Shown: piece after piece, positions 1-5,250 of the stretch | How the letters are laid out: every line of letters starts with the position of its first letter | How positions within the stretch are numbered: position 1 is the first letter of the stretch | Origin: Bacillota bacterium | Lineage (GTDB): Bacteria > Bacillota_I > Bacilli_A > RFN20 > CAG-826 | Length of the DNA: 6,716 nt | NCBI GenBank assembly: GCA_023457325.1 | Contig: JAEWLX010000056.1 | Span: 1-6,716, forward strand | Reading direction: 5' to 3' | Made by a program: the position numbers and the translations under genes | The notes under the pieces: model-generated | Seen by the model: only the letters and a program-made list of their open reading frames with translations | Databases searched by the model: none | Told to the model about the DNA's origin: nothing

Positions 1-141
1 TTTATCGAACCAAAAGAAGGGGCAATTCAACTTGGCGTTACGGAAGATGATATCGATGGCGCCATCGGCGAATCGGTGAAGCTTTGTCTAGACATTCTTG
101 ATAAGAAGACGGTTGATCTTGTTGATATGAAAGGGAAATAG
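1..141 (+). CDS. C-terminal fragment of an unrecognised protein (5' end outside window)
   Basis: Frame 1 is open from the first base to a TAG at 139-141 and encodes 46 residues, starting FIEPKEGAIQLGVTEDD and ending VDLVDMKGK. The composition is acidic and helical with no membrane segment, so this is probably the tail of a soluble cytoplasmic protein. The stretch GAIQLGVTEDDIDGAIGES faintly resembles the 'GATEEEI-EA' helix of carboxymuconolactone decarboxylase/AhpD-like proteins, but this is too short to name a family. No clear terminator follows before the next promoter at 168-196, so some transcripts may run into the TM2-like gene. Coding status rests on the open frame and sensible composition only. 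Confidence 0.6.
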   Translation, partial: FIEPKEGAIQLGVTEDDIDGAIGESVKLCLDILDKKTVDLVDMKGK

Positions 142-167
142 TTTCCAAAAAAACGTGTGCCTAAATG

Positions 168-196
168 TTTACACCTGTCATAGTCATCCGTATAAT
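168..196 (+). promoter_or_regulatory. Sigma-A-type promoter of the TM2-like gene
   Basis: TTTACA (168-173) and a perfect TATAAT (191-196) are separated by exactly 17 bp, a near-consensus housekeeping promoter. The expected transcription start is about 202-204, leaving a leader of about 50 nt before the ATG at 252. It lies in the gap after the partial gene, so the TM2-like gene is probably transcribed on its own. Confidence 0.8.
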
Positions 197-202
197 AAAG
201 AT

Positions 203-234
203 ATAAGCAATGCTTATGCCCCCTAATCATGGGC
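203..234 (+). other. Two small hairpins in the TM2-gene leader
   Basis: ATAAGC (203-208) and GCTTAT (212-217) form a 6-bp stem with a 3-nt loop, starting almost at the predicted +1. GCCC (218-221) and GGGC (231-234) can form a second, weaker stem ending right before the Shine-Dalgarno AAGGAGG (235-241). A 5'-terminal hairpin like the first could protect an mRNA end. No known riboswitch is recognised. Confidence 0.4.
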
Positions 235-251
235 AAGGAGGAAATACTATA

Positions 252-455
252 ATGATTAATGAATTTGGACTAGACTACGTCGTTCATCTCGTGCTGCTCA
301 TTTTCGTTGGAGTTTTATGGGGTGGAGTCATTCGTATCGTCCGTGGCAAAGTTGTCATTGGTGTTCTTTACATCTTGACAGGCGCCTTCTTTGGAATCGG
401 CTGGCTTATTGACCTTATCAATATGCTAACCAAAAAGAATTTCGCTACTGCCTAG
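252..455 (+). CDS. TM2-domain-like small membrane protein
   Basis: This is a 67-residue protein with two predicted membrane helices, about residues 10-28 and 34-58, joined by a short basic turn (IRIVRGK). The second half, with GAFFGIGWLIDLI at about 45-56, matches the end of TM2 domains, whose hallmark is a G-x-W-x-x-D-L core. The family is widespread and mostly of unknown function, located in the cytoplasmic membrane. The start at 252 is chosen because AAGGAGG (235-241) lies 10 nt upstream; an in-frame ATG at 210 would add 14 residues encoded by the hairpin/SD leader and has no ribosome binding site. The gene is monocistronic: a strong promoter is at 168-196 and a terminator at 480-507. The first helix lacks the usual glycine/phenylalanine pattern of canonical TM2, so the family call is moderate. 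Confidence 0.75.
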   Translation: MINEFGLDYVVHLVLLIFVGVLWGGVIRIVRGKVVIGVLYILTGAFFGIGWLIDLINMLTKKNFATA

Positions 456-479
456 TTCATCCTTTTAATAACAAAAACT

Positions 480-507
480 GTACATGTTTATACATGTACT
501 TTTTTTA
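480..507 (+). terminator. Rho-independent terminator after the TM2-like gene
   Basis: GTACATGT (480-487), loop TTAT (488-491) and ACATGTAC (492-499) form a perfect 8-bp hairpin followed by an unbroken T-run. An A-run precedes the stem, so it could also work on the opposite strand. It separates the TM2-like gene from the ABC transporter operon. Confidence 0.85.
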
Positions 508-519
508 TTGATATGCAAA

Positions 520-545
520 ATTGTAATTACTTTTGTTATTACAAT
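520..545 (+). promoter_or_regulatory. Inverted repeat (possible operator) at the ABC transporter promoter
   Basis: ATTGTAAT (520-527) and ATTACAAT (538-545) are perfect 8-bp inverted arms with a 10-bp spacer, so centre-to-centre spacing is 18 bp, under two helical turns. The right arm overlaps the probable -35 region of the ABC operon promoter. The left arm also overlaps an 8-bp palindrome, GTAATTAC (523-530). The layout suits a dimeric repressor or activator. The DNA is AT-rich, so chance palindromes are not rare; the regulator is unknown and none is encoded in the window. Confidence 0.4.
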
Positions 546-564
546 CACAAATTATTGCTATAAT
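536..564 (+). promoter_or_regulatory. Extended -10 promoter of the ABC-Nudix operon
   Basis: TGCTATAAT (556-564) is an extended -10 element with a perfect TATAAT at 559-564. The -35 is poor: TTATTA (536-541) at 17 bp, or TTGTTA (533-538) at 20 bp. An extended -10 compensates for a weak -35, and a long spacer with a dyad would also suit an activator-controlled promoter. Transcription would begin near 571, giving a leader of about 18 nt. Confidence 0.65.
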
Positions 565-588
565 ATTTAAGATATATAAGGAGATGCT

Positions 589-3039
589 ATGATCGAGTTA
601 CGAGGAATTACTAAAGACTATCTAAGTGCAGATAATGTGACTCATGCTTTAAAAGGCATCGATTTAAATTTTCGCAAGTGTGAATTTGTTTCTATTCTTG
701 GTGCTTCTGGTTGTGGAAAAACAACAATGTTAAATATTATTGGCGGTCTCGATCGTTACACCGAAGGCGATTTATTAATCAATAAAAGATCGACCAAACA
801 ATACAAAGGCAGTGATTGGGATGCTTATCGCAATCGTTCAATTGGTTTTGTTTTTCAAAGTTATAACCTTATTAACCATATTTCTGTTTTGGCTAATGTT
901 GAATTAGCGTTAACCCTTTCTGGTGTCTCTTCTAAGGAGCGAAAAGCCCGGGCAACCGAAGCCTTAATCCGTGTCGGACTTGAAGATAAATTAACGAAAA
1001 AACCAAATCAACTAAGTAATGGACAAATGCAAAGAGTCGCAATTGCCCGGGCTTTGATTAATGATCCGGAAATTGTTTTGGCTGATGAACCTACAGGAGC
1101 TCTTGATAGCGTTACTTCCGTGCAAATCATGGATATTCTAAAAGAAATAGCAAAAGATCGCCTCGTCATCATGGTGACACATAATCCCGAGATTGCTGAA
1201 CAATATTCAACGCGTATCATTCGTTTAAACGATGGTTTAGTTATCGATGATAACAATCCTTACGATGGTGAAGCGCCTTCAAAGTGCGCGCCTTCTACAC
1301 AAGAGCCAGTCAAAAACTATAAAAAGAAAACAGCGATGTCTTTTTTGACAGCATTCATGCTTTCACTGAGAAATCTTGCGACAAAAAAATCGCGAACAAT
1401 TTTAACGTCTTTTGCCGGTTCTATCGGCATTATTGGTATCGCTTTAATTCTCTCTTTATCGTCTGGTTTTAGCGATTATATATATCAAGTTCAAGTCGAT
1501 ACCTTATCAACCTATCCGATTACGATTAATAGTAGTGACAATAACTTTTGGGAACTGATTAGAAATATTCGTGAAGGCGAAAACGGAGAAAAATATCCCG
1601 AAACCCAAATAGTGTCTTCAAATCCAATCACATCAACTTTTATTTCTGAATCTGGCACTAGTCAACACACCAATAATTTGAAAGATTTCAAAACACATCT
1701 TGACCAAGAAGAAATTAGAACGCAATATGCCGATGATTTATCCGCCATTCAATACTCATATAGTATCGACTACCAAATATTTGCAAATGAATATTCAGTG
1801 TCGAATAATACAAGGCTTTTTCCTTTCTACATACCTGGAGATATTAATACTTCGCGATATCTTGATTTAGGATCAGTTTTCAACGAGATGCTCGACAATC
1901 GTTTATTGATTGAATCGCAATATGAACTACTAGCAGGTGAATATTTAGATTCAGAAAATGAAGACGATACCTTTAAAATCGCCATTGTATTGGACGAATA
2001 CAACCGTATTCCTGATTACGTATTAGTAAGTCTTGGTCTTATTACAGTTAATGATCTATTCTTACCATCAGAAAACAAGTCATTTACCTTTGATCAAATG
2101 CTTGACATCAAACTGAGGATGCCGGTTAAAGCCCAATTTTATAAAGATATTGATGAAGACGGAGTCTATTCAGTCGTTGAACGTGAAGCTGCTAATTATC
2201 CAATTTTTAAAGATATTCTTGATGACTCTTTCGTTCTTGAAGTAGGAGCAATTTTACGTCCACGGCCAAACATTTCAGCAACTTCCCTCAGTGTTAACAT
2301 TGGTTATATGAGTTCTTTAACTAAAGCAGTCATTGAAAAGACCAATGATGAGCCTGTCGTTGTCGCACAAAAAAACAACCCTGAAATCGATATTTTAGAA
2401 GGTAGCGAATTTGATTCCGAAAGTAAAATTACTTTAAAAAGTCGATATAGTGAGTTGGGCGTATGCGATCTTGAAACACCCAACGCCATTCACATTTATC
2501 CAACAAGTTTTGAGGCCAAGGATCGGCTGATTGCGATGATTGATGATTATAATGAAGGGAAAAGTGAAAGCGATAAGATAATATATACAGATTATGTAGC
2601 CATTTTAATGTCTTCAATTACTATTATCATCAATGCTATTACCACGATCCTTATTGCCTTTGTATCCATTTCGCTTGTCGTGTCTTCAATTATGATTGGC
2701 ATTATTACCTATATATCAGTGCTGGAGCGAACTAAAGAAATTGGTATCTTGCGAAGTATTGGGGCGAGGAAACGCGATATATCACGTGTCTTTAACGCTG
2801 AAACACTAATTATCGGTGGTTTCGCTGGAGGGCTAGGTGTCGCGATTGCTGCGATATTGAATTGGCCCGTCAATCTCATTATTAATAGTTTTGTCGAAGT
2901 TGGAACGATATCCGTTTTACCATGGTATGCCGTCTTCATTCTAATTGGTATTTCGATGGCTTTAACATTCGTTGCTGGTCTTATTCCTTCGCGGATTGCA
3001 TCGAATAAAGACCCCGTTATTGCTTTGAGGACTGAATAG
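589..3039 (+). CDS. Fused ABC transporter ATPase/permease, MacB/FtsX type
   Basis: This 816-residue cytoplasmic-membrane protein joins an ABC ATPase to an FtsX-like permease. The ATPase (about 1-225) has Walker A GASGCGKT (38-45), Q-loop Q90, signature LSNGQ (142-146), Walker B IVLADEP (162-168), D-loop ALDS (171-174) and switch H198. After a linker comes helix 1 (about 273-291), a large extracytoplasmic domain (about 295-670), and three C-terminal helices (about 680-705, 738-762, 778-800). The family motif ERTKEIGILRSIGA is at 713-726 and GLIPSRIA near the end. MacB-type relatives act as mechanotransmission machines rather than classic channels, exporting or extracting peptides, toxins, antibiotics or lipoproteins; the substrate here is unknown. 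The signature carries N144 where most have glycine (LSGGQ). The outer domain, about 375 residues, is longer than that of MacB. AAGGAG (578-583) lies 5 nt before ATG. The Nudix gene follows after 1 nt. Confidence 0.93.
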   Translation: MIELRGITKDYLSADNVTHALKGIDLNFRKCEFVSILGASGCGKTTMLNIIGGLDRYTEGDLLINKRSTKQYKGSDWDAYRNRSIGFVFQSYNLINHISVLANVELALTLSGVSSKERKARATEALIRVGLEDKLTKKPNQLSNGQMQRVAIARALINDPEIVLADEPTGALDSVTSVQIMDILKEIAKDRLVIMVTHNPEIAEQYSTRIIRLNDGLVIDDNNPYDGEAPSKCAPSTQEPVKNYKKKTAMSFLTAFMLSLRNLATKKSRTILTSFAGSIGIIGIALILSLSSGFSDYIYQVQVDTLSTYPITINSSDNNFWELIRNIREGENGEKYPETQIVSSNPITSTFISESGTSQHTNNLKDFKTHLDQEEIRTQYADDLSAIQYSYSIDYQIFANEYSVSNNTRLFPFYIPGDINTSRYLDLGSVFNEMLDNRLLIESQYELLAGEYLDSENEDDTFKIAIVLDEYNRIPDYVLVSLGLITVNDLFLPSENKSFTFDQMLDIKLRMPVKAQFYKDIDEDGVYSVVEREAANYPIFKDILDDSFVLEVGAILRPRPNISATSLSVNIGYMSSLTKAVIEKTNDEPVVVAQKNNPEIDILEGSEFDSESKITLKSRYSELGVCDLETPNAIHIYPTSFEAKDRLIAMIDDYNEGKSESDKIIYTDYVAILMSSITIIINAITTILIAFVSISLVVSSIMIGIITYISVLERTKEIGILRSIGARKRDISRVFNAETLIIGGFAGGLGVAIAAILNWPVNLIINSFVEVGTISVLPWYAVFILIGISMALTFVAGLIPSRIASNKDPVIALRTE

Positions 3040-3040
3040 T

Positions 3041-3556
3041 ATGGAATTGTTGGGGCGCTTTATCGACGATCAATACGAGTATAAAGGAATAAAAGAAGTT
3101 CGCACTATTGTTCGAGCTGTTGTTTTAGATGAGAATAATCGCTTAGCGCTCACTAAGATTAATAACACCGACAAATTTGGGCTGCGCGATTACTATGAAT
3201 TACCGGGCGGAGGAGTAAAAAAAGGTGAATCTTTGATTGAAGCTTTAGCCCGCGAAATGGAAGAAGAAATTGGATGTCAGCTCAAAGGAATCAGTGAAAT
3301 TGGAAAAGTAATTGACTACTATAATTTGATAAGTCGTGAGAACCATTGTCACTTCTATTTAGCTCACGTAAAATCCCGCGTTCCGACACGACTGGAACCG
3401 GATGAAGTCACTCGCATTGAAAAAACGATTTGGGTGGATATTGATGAGGCGATTCGTTTATACGAAAATATGCAAAACGTCTTAGTTGGTCGTCTTGTCA
3501 AACAAAGGGAATTGCCGGTCTTGATAAAAGCTCGAAAAATGATTAATTCTCTTTGA
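3041..3556 (+). CDS. Nudix hydrolase family protein
   Basis: This 171-residue cytoplasmic protein carries a complete Nudix box (G-x5-E-x7-REUxEExGU) at residues 57-79: G57, E63, R71-E72, E75-E76, G78. These residues bind the divalent metal and catalyse hydrolysis of a nucleoside diphosphate linked to another group. The preceding YELPGGGV is the usual strand and turn leading into the box. Box sequence alone does not give the substrate; nucleotide sugars, ADP-ribose, dinucleotides and damaged NTPs are all possible. The start lies 1 nt after the ABC transporter stop (TAG-T-ATG), with GAGG (3027-3030) 10 nt upstream inside the previous gene, so translation is probably coupled. Its TGA stop overlaps the -35 box of the tRNA-His promoter. 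Whether the Nudix enzyme serves the transporter is unknown. Confidence 0.92.
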   Translation: MELLGRFIDDQYEYKGIKEVRTIVRAVVLDENNRLALTKINNTDKFGLRDYYELPGGGVKKGESLIEALAREMEEEIGCQLKGISEIGKVIDYYNLISRENHCHFYLAHVKSRVPTRLEPDEVTRIEKTIWVDIDEAIRLYENMQNVLVGRLVKQRELPVLIKARKMINSL

Positions 3557-3581
3557 CAACTTGGCGTAGGATAGATATTAT
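3553..3581 (+). promoter_or_regulatory. Consensus promoter of tRNA-His
   Basis: A perfect -35 TTGACA (3553-3558) and TATTAT (3576-3581) are spaced 17 bp apart. Transcription would begin near 3588, about 12 nt before the mature tRNA 5' end. The -35 box contains the TGA stop codon of the Nudix gene (3554-3556). No terminator separates the Nudix gene from the tRNA, so operon transcripts can also read through the tRNA. Confidence 0.85.
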
Positions 3582-3599
3582 TATTTAACGTGTACACTT

Positions 3600-3676
3600 G
3601 GCGATCGTGGTGAAGTGGTTAACACATCTGGCTGTGAACCAGACATTCGTGGGTTCGATTCCCATCGTTCGCCCCA
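3600..3676 (+). tRNA. trnH: tRNA-His (GTG anticodon), CCA encoded
   Basis: The cloverleaf can be drawn by hand. The acceptor is GCGATCG (3601-3607) with CGTTCGC (3666-3672); the D stem is GTG (3610-3612) with CAC (3623-3625); the anticodon stem is TCTGG (3627-3631) with CCAGA (3639-3643), around the loop CTGTGAA with GTG at 3634-3636. The T arm is GTGGG-TTCGATT-CCCAT (3649-3665). The histidine identity pair G-1:C73 is present (3600 and 3673), and CCA is encoded at 3674-3676. One acceptor pair is a U-U mismatch (3605 against 3668), and the D stem has an A-A opposition at its fourth position. Neither argues against a working gene. Own promoter at 3553-3581; terminator directly after CCA. Confidence 0.97.
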
Positions 3677-3725
3677 TTATCAAAAAATAAGACCCATTGG
3701 GTCTTTTTTTCATGGGGCGACCGAT
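3664..3725 (+). repeat. Imperfect inverted repeat: tRNA-His 3' end against the start region of the next gene
   Basis: The 14 nt at 3664-3677 (end of the T stem, acceptor 3' strand, CCA plus one T) are complementary to 3712-3725 at 13 of 14 positions; the exception is 3668 against 3721. The nine-base core TCGCCCCAT (3669-3677) and ATGGGGCGA (3712-3720) pairs perfectly and is GC-rich in an AT-rich region. The terminator hairpin lies in the loop. In a read-through transcript this would compete with the tRNA acceptor stem and cover the leader and part of the ATG (3724) of the nuclease-like gene. An inverted copy used as an attachment-site remnant is another reading. Function is inferred only from complementarity. 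Confidence 0.5.
3682..3710 (+). terminator. Rho-independent terminator of tRNA-His
   Basis: AAGACCC (3689-3695), loop ATT, and GGGTCTT (3699-3705) form a 7-bp hairpin that continues into a T-run to 3710, with an A-run (3682-3687) before it. It begins 6 nt after the encoded CCA and ends 13 nt before the ATG of the downstream gene, so any tRNA-promoter transcript of that gene must read through it. Confidence 0.88.
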
Positions 3726-4527
3726 GAATAGTAAATTTGATGAAGTGCGCAATGTTTTTCTTATATATTTATTAGAGGAAAGTATGGGAACAAACAACGG
3801 ACACGAGAATGAACAAGAGATAATTGAACTACTTAGCGGAAAAAGAATAAGCGATTTAGCGCCCCATTTTAAACAATGGCTGATAAAACTTTTTCCAAAC
3901 TGCAACGCTTACCTCAAAGTAAAAAAGCTGAATAATGAACAAAAAGCAGATATTGAAATCTTATGTGGAAATGAAAGACGATATATATCAATAAAAAGTG
4001 GTGATTCGAATTCCTTTCATTCTGAAAACATCAAAACCTTTATTCCTTTTATACGTAGTCTAGGCGTTAGCGAGTCGACACTAAAAACAATTGTCTTTTT
4101 CCATTATGGTGATAATACATTCACTGGTCTTGGGCCGACACGTTTCACATCTAAAGAATTGAGGAGAGTTCACGCAAGGGCTTTCAATTCCGCAAGTCGA
4201 GAACTCAGCCAGCCATTATTCATGAAAGAAATAGTCAACCGTGTTATCATCAAAGGAAGATACGAAACTAACTATCCGATTGATGGAATATATCATGGTA
4301 CGATTGGAGACGGTTTTTTCTTATCAACAAAACAGATAAATCGGATTCTATTAAGAAAAAGCCATCAACGAAAAAACGGAACGATTAATATTGGGATGCT
4401 AACTTATCAACCAGGAAGCCGTAATTTGTGGGGTATACCAGGGTCTGAACAAAAACGCGAACAATCAGAGATTCGATGGCGAAGCTTTCTTAAAGATGCG
4501 AAAAGCCAGATTCTATATGATAAATAG
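3724..4527 (+). CDS. Unrecognised protein with weak PD-(D/E)XK-nuclease-like features
   Basis: The protein has 267 residues from this start, is soluble and basic overall, and has no signal peptide. An acidic helix (ENEQEIIELLSG, 28-39) precedes KADIEIL (74-80) and, one strand later, YISIKSG (87-93). This order (Glu helix, Asp strand, strand ending in x-x-K) resembles the PD-(D/E)XK nuclease core, with D76 and K91 as candidate catalytic residues. However, the usual D/E two residues before the lysine is S89, so activity is uncertain. SNSFHSENI follows at 95-103. The C-terminal half, with a GTIGDGFF stretch at 192-199 and R/K-rich ends, is not recognised. A restriction or defence enzyme is possible, but no methyltransferase is nearby. 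Start choice: 3724 sits in the same register as the module copy near 5293 but has only GGGG upstream; ATG 3784, with AGAGG 5 nt upstream, is a good alternative (247 aa). ATGs at 3697 and 3712 lie in or beside the terminator. No convincing promoter is visible. Confidence 0.72.
   Translation: MNSKFDEVRNVFLIYLLEESMGTNNGHENEQEIIELLSGKRISDLAPHFKQWLIKLFPNCNAYLKVKKLNNEQKADIEILCGNERRYISIKSGDSNSFHSENIKTFIPFIRSLGVSESTLKTIVFFHYGDNTFTGLGPTRFTSKELRRVHARAFNSASRELSQPLFMKEIVNRVIIKGRYETNYPIDGIYHGTIGDGFFLSTKQINRILLRKSHQRKNGTINIGMLTYQPGSRNLWGIPGSEQKREQSEIRWRSFLKDAKSQILYDK
3774..3786 (+). promoter_or_regulatory. Shine-Dalgarno supporting an alternative internal start
   Basis: AGAGG (3774-3778) lies 5 nt before ATG 3784-3786, in frame with the nuclease-like gene. 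It is a better ribosome binding site than anything before ATG 3724. Translation from here begins MGTNNGHENEQ and keeps all the candidate nuclease motifs. The gene may therefore really start here, or make two forms. Confidence 0.45.
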
Positions 4528-4538
4528 CAAGATAGTAA

Positions 4539-4560
4539 GAATTACAGAAATTTCTAATTC
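4539..4560. repeat. AT-rich inverted repeat after the nuclease-like gene
   Basis: GAATT (4539-4543) and AATTC (4556-4560) flank the perfect palindrome AGAAATTTCT (4546-4555). It lies 11 nt after the stop codon. There is no T-run, so it is not a standard terminator. It could be a weak mRNA 3' hairpin or a protein-binding site. Confidence 0.3.
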
Positions 4561-4598
4561 AGCAAAATCGTTATTATAAATTTATTGATTTTTTAAGT

Positions 4599-4616
4599 TA
4601 AGTATATCAATACTTA
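4599..4616 (+). other. Hairpin just upstream of the lipoprotein ribosome binding site
   Basis: TAAGTAT (4599-4605) and ATACTTA (4610-4616) form a perfect 7-bp stem with loop ATCA. It ends 5 nt before the AAGGA (4622-4626) that serves the lipoprotein ATG at 4636. It could be a leader hairpin or an operator. The nearest promoter-like pair, TTGATT (4585-4590) with AATACT (4609-4614), is weak and would overlap it. Confidence 0.35.
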
Positions 4617-4635
4617 GAAGTAAGGACAGACTCCT

Positions 4636-5055
4636 ATGTACAGGATGTTATTAAAAGCAATGATAGCTGTTTTCGTTTCGCTGTTGGCGATAATTTCATC
4701 TTCTTGCACCCCTCTTGACGATAAGGTTCTCCTTTCATATAAATACATGAAAGTTTCGTATACTTCAGAAACATTCGATTTTACTTTTATGGAGGATAAT
4801 GATTACCCCAATTTGATTTCTACATATGAGGTAGATAAGCGATATGTTATCTCTGAAGAAGATTTATCTAGCATTGGTTTACTCACAAGTTTTGTTCCTC
4901 ATAACGATGGTGGGTATTACTCCAAAATAGCGTATTATTCAGACGCTATAAATCCATCAATCAGCAATCAATTGACTGAGGGGTATATTTGTCTTACCGA
5001 TATTATGTTTTACTATTCATATACCGGAGGAATTGCTCAACCTCCCGTAAACTAA
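4636..5055 (+). CDS. Small predicted lipoprotein of unknown function
   Basis: The protein has 139 residues. The N-terminus has lysine at 7, a hydrophobic stretch at about 8-20 and then SSSC with C24, a lipoprotein-type signal with a relaxed lipobox (serine rather than leucine at -3). The mature part would be about 116 residues anchored to the outer face of the membrane by lipid. It is rich in Tyr, Ser, Asp and Thr with alternating hydrophobic residues, suggesting beta structure, and has no cysteine other than C24 and one near the C-terminus (YICLTD). No family is recognised. AAGGA (4622-4626) lies 9 nt before ATG. It sits about 110 bp after the nuclease-like gene with no terminator between, so the two could be cotranscribed, but no functional link is evident. 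No terminator directly follows. Confidence 0.75.
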   Translation: MYRMLLKAMIAVFVSLLAIISSSCTPLDDKVLLSYKYMKVSYTSETFDFTFMEDNDYPNLISTYEVDKRYVISEEDLSSIGLLTSFVPHNDGGYYSKIAYYSDAINPSISNQLTEGYICLTDIMFYYSYTGGIAQPPVN

Positions 5056-5250
5056 ACTCTTTATTCAAAACAATCAATATCGTTGCGTTTCATTCCTACC
5101 TATAACAAGCATTTTCATAGAACGCGTCGAACTTGTAAATGAAGACACTTTTCTCAATTTTAACCTTGAACTTTGTGTTCATAACAAAAAAGACATTTTC
5201 CCTTAATATGTGAAAAATGCGTTTTTCTTCTGCAAGCATGGCCACATTTC
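5056..5250. other. Intergenic stretch without a recognisable gene
   Basis: No ORF with start, ribosome binding site and convincing composition is seen on either strand; a 62-codon minus-strand frame (5160-5348) has no visible ribosome binding site and runs across the terminator. The stretch has a weak hairpin, GAAAAA-TGCG-TTTTTC (5212-5227), and distant inverted GCGTT/AACGC arms (5085-5089, 5121-5125). Neither has a convincing role. It may be the degraded remainder of a former gene. Confidence 0.5.

Noticed and set aside
203..251. Riboswitch in the TM2-gene leader
   Set aside because: The leader is about 50 nt with two simple hairpins and no recognisable conserved riboswitch core or terminator/antiterminator pair.
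1008..1256. Minus-strand ORFs inside the ABC transporter gene (also near 2304-2617 and 2709-2939)
   Set aside because: They are opposite-strand shadows of a clearly coding gene with all family motifs on the + strand.
3041..3574. Mycoplasma genetic code (TGA as tryptophan), extending the Nudix gene past its TGA
   Set aside because: All 11 tryptophans in the genes are TGG and no gene has an in-frame TGA; the extension would add only six codons and run through the tRNA promoter.
3682..3710. T-box or attenuator controlled by uncharged tRNA
   Set aside because: No T-box consensus or specifier stem is present; the hairpin is simply the tRNA-His terminator, although pairing across it is reported separately.
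3585..3905. Minus-strand 106-codon ORF across tRNA-His and the nuclease-like gene start
   Set aside because: It runs through the tRNA and terminator on the opposite strand and mirrors them; the tRNA and the + strand frame explain the sequence.
4539..4560. Terminator after the nuclease-like gene
   Set aside because: The palindrome is very AT-rich and is followed by no T-run.
5212..5227. Hairpin GAAAAA-TGCG-TTTTTC as a terminator
   Set aside because: The stem is almost all A-T, so it is weak, and a better terminator lies 40 nt downstream.
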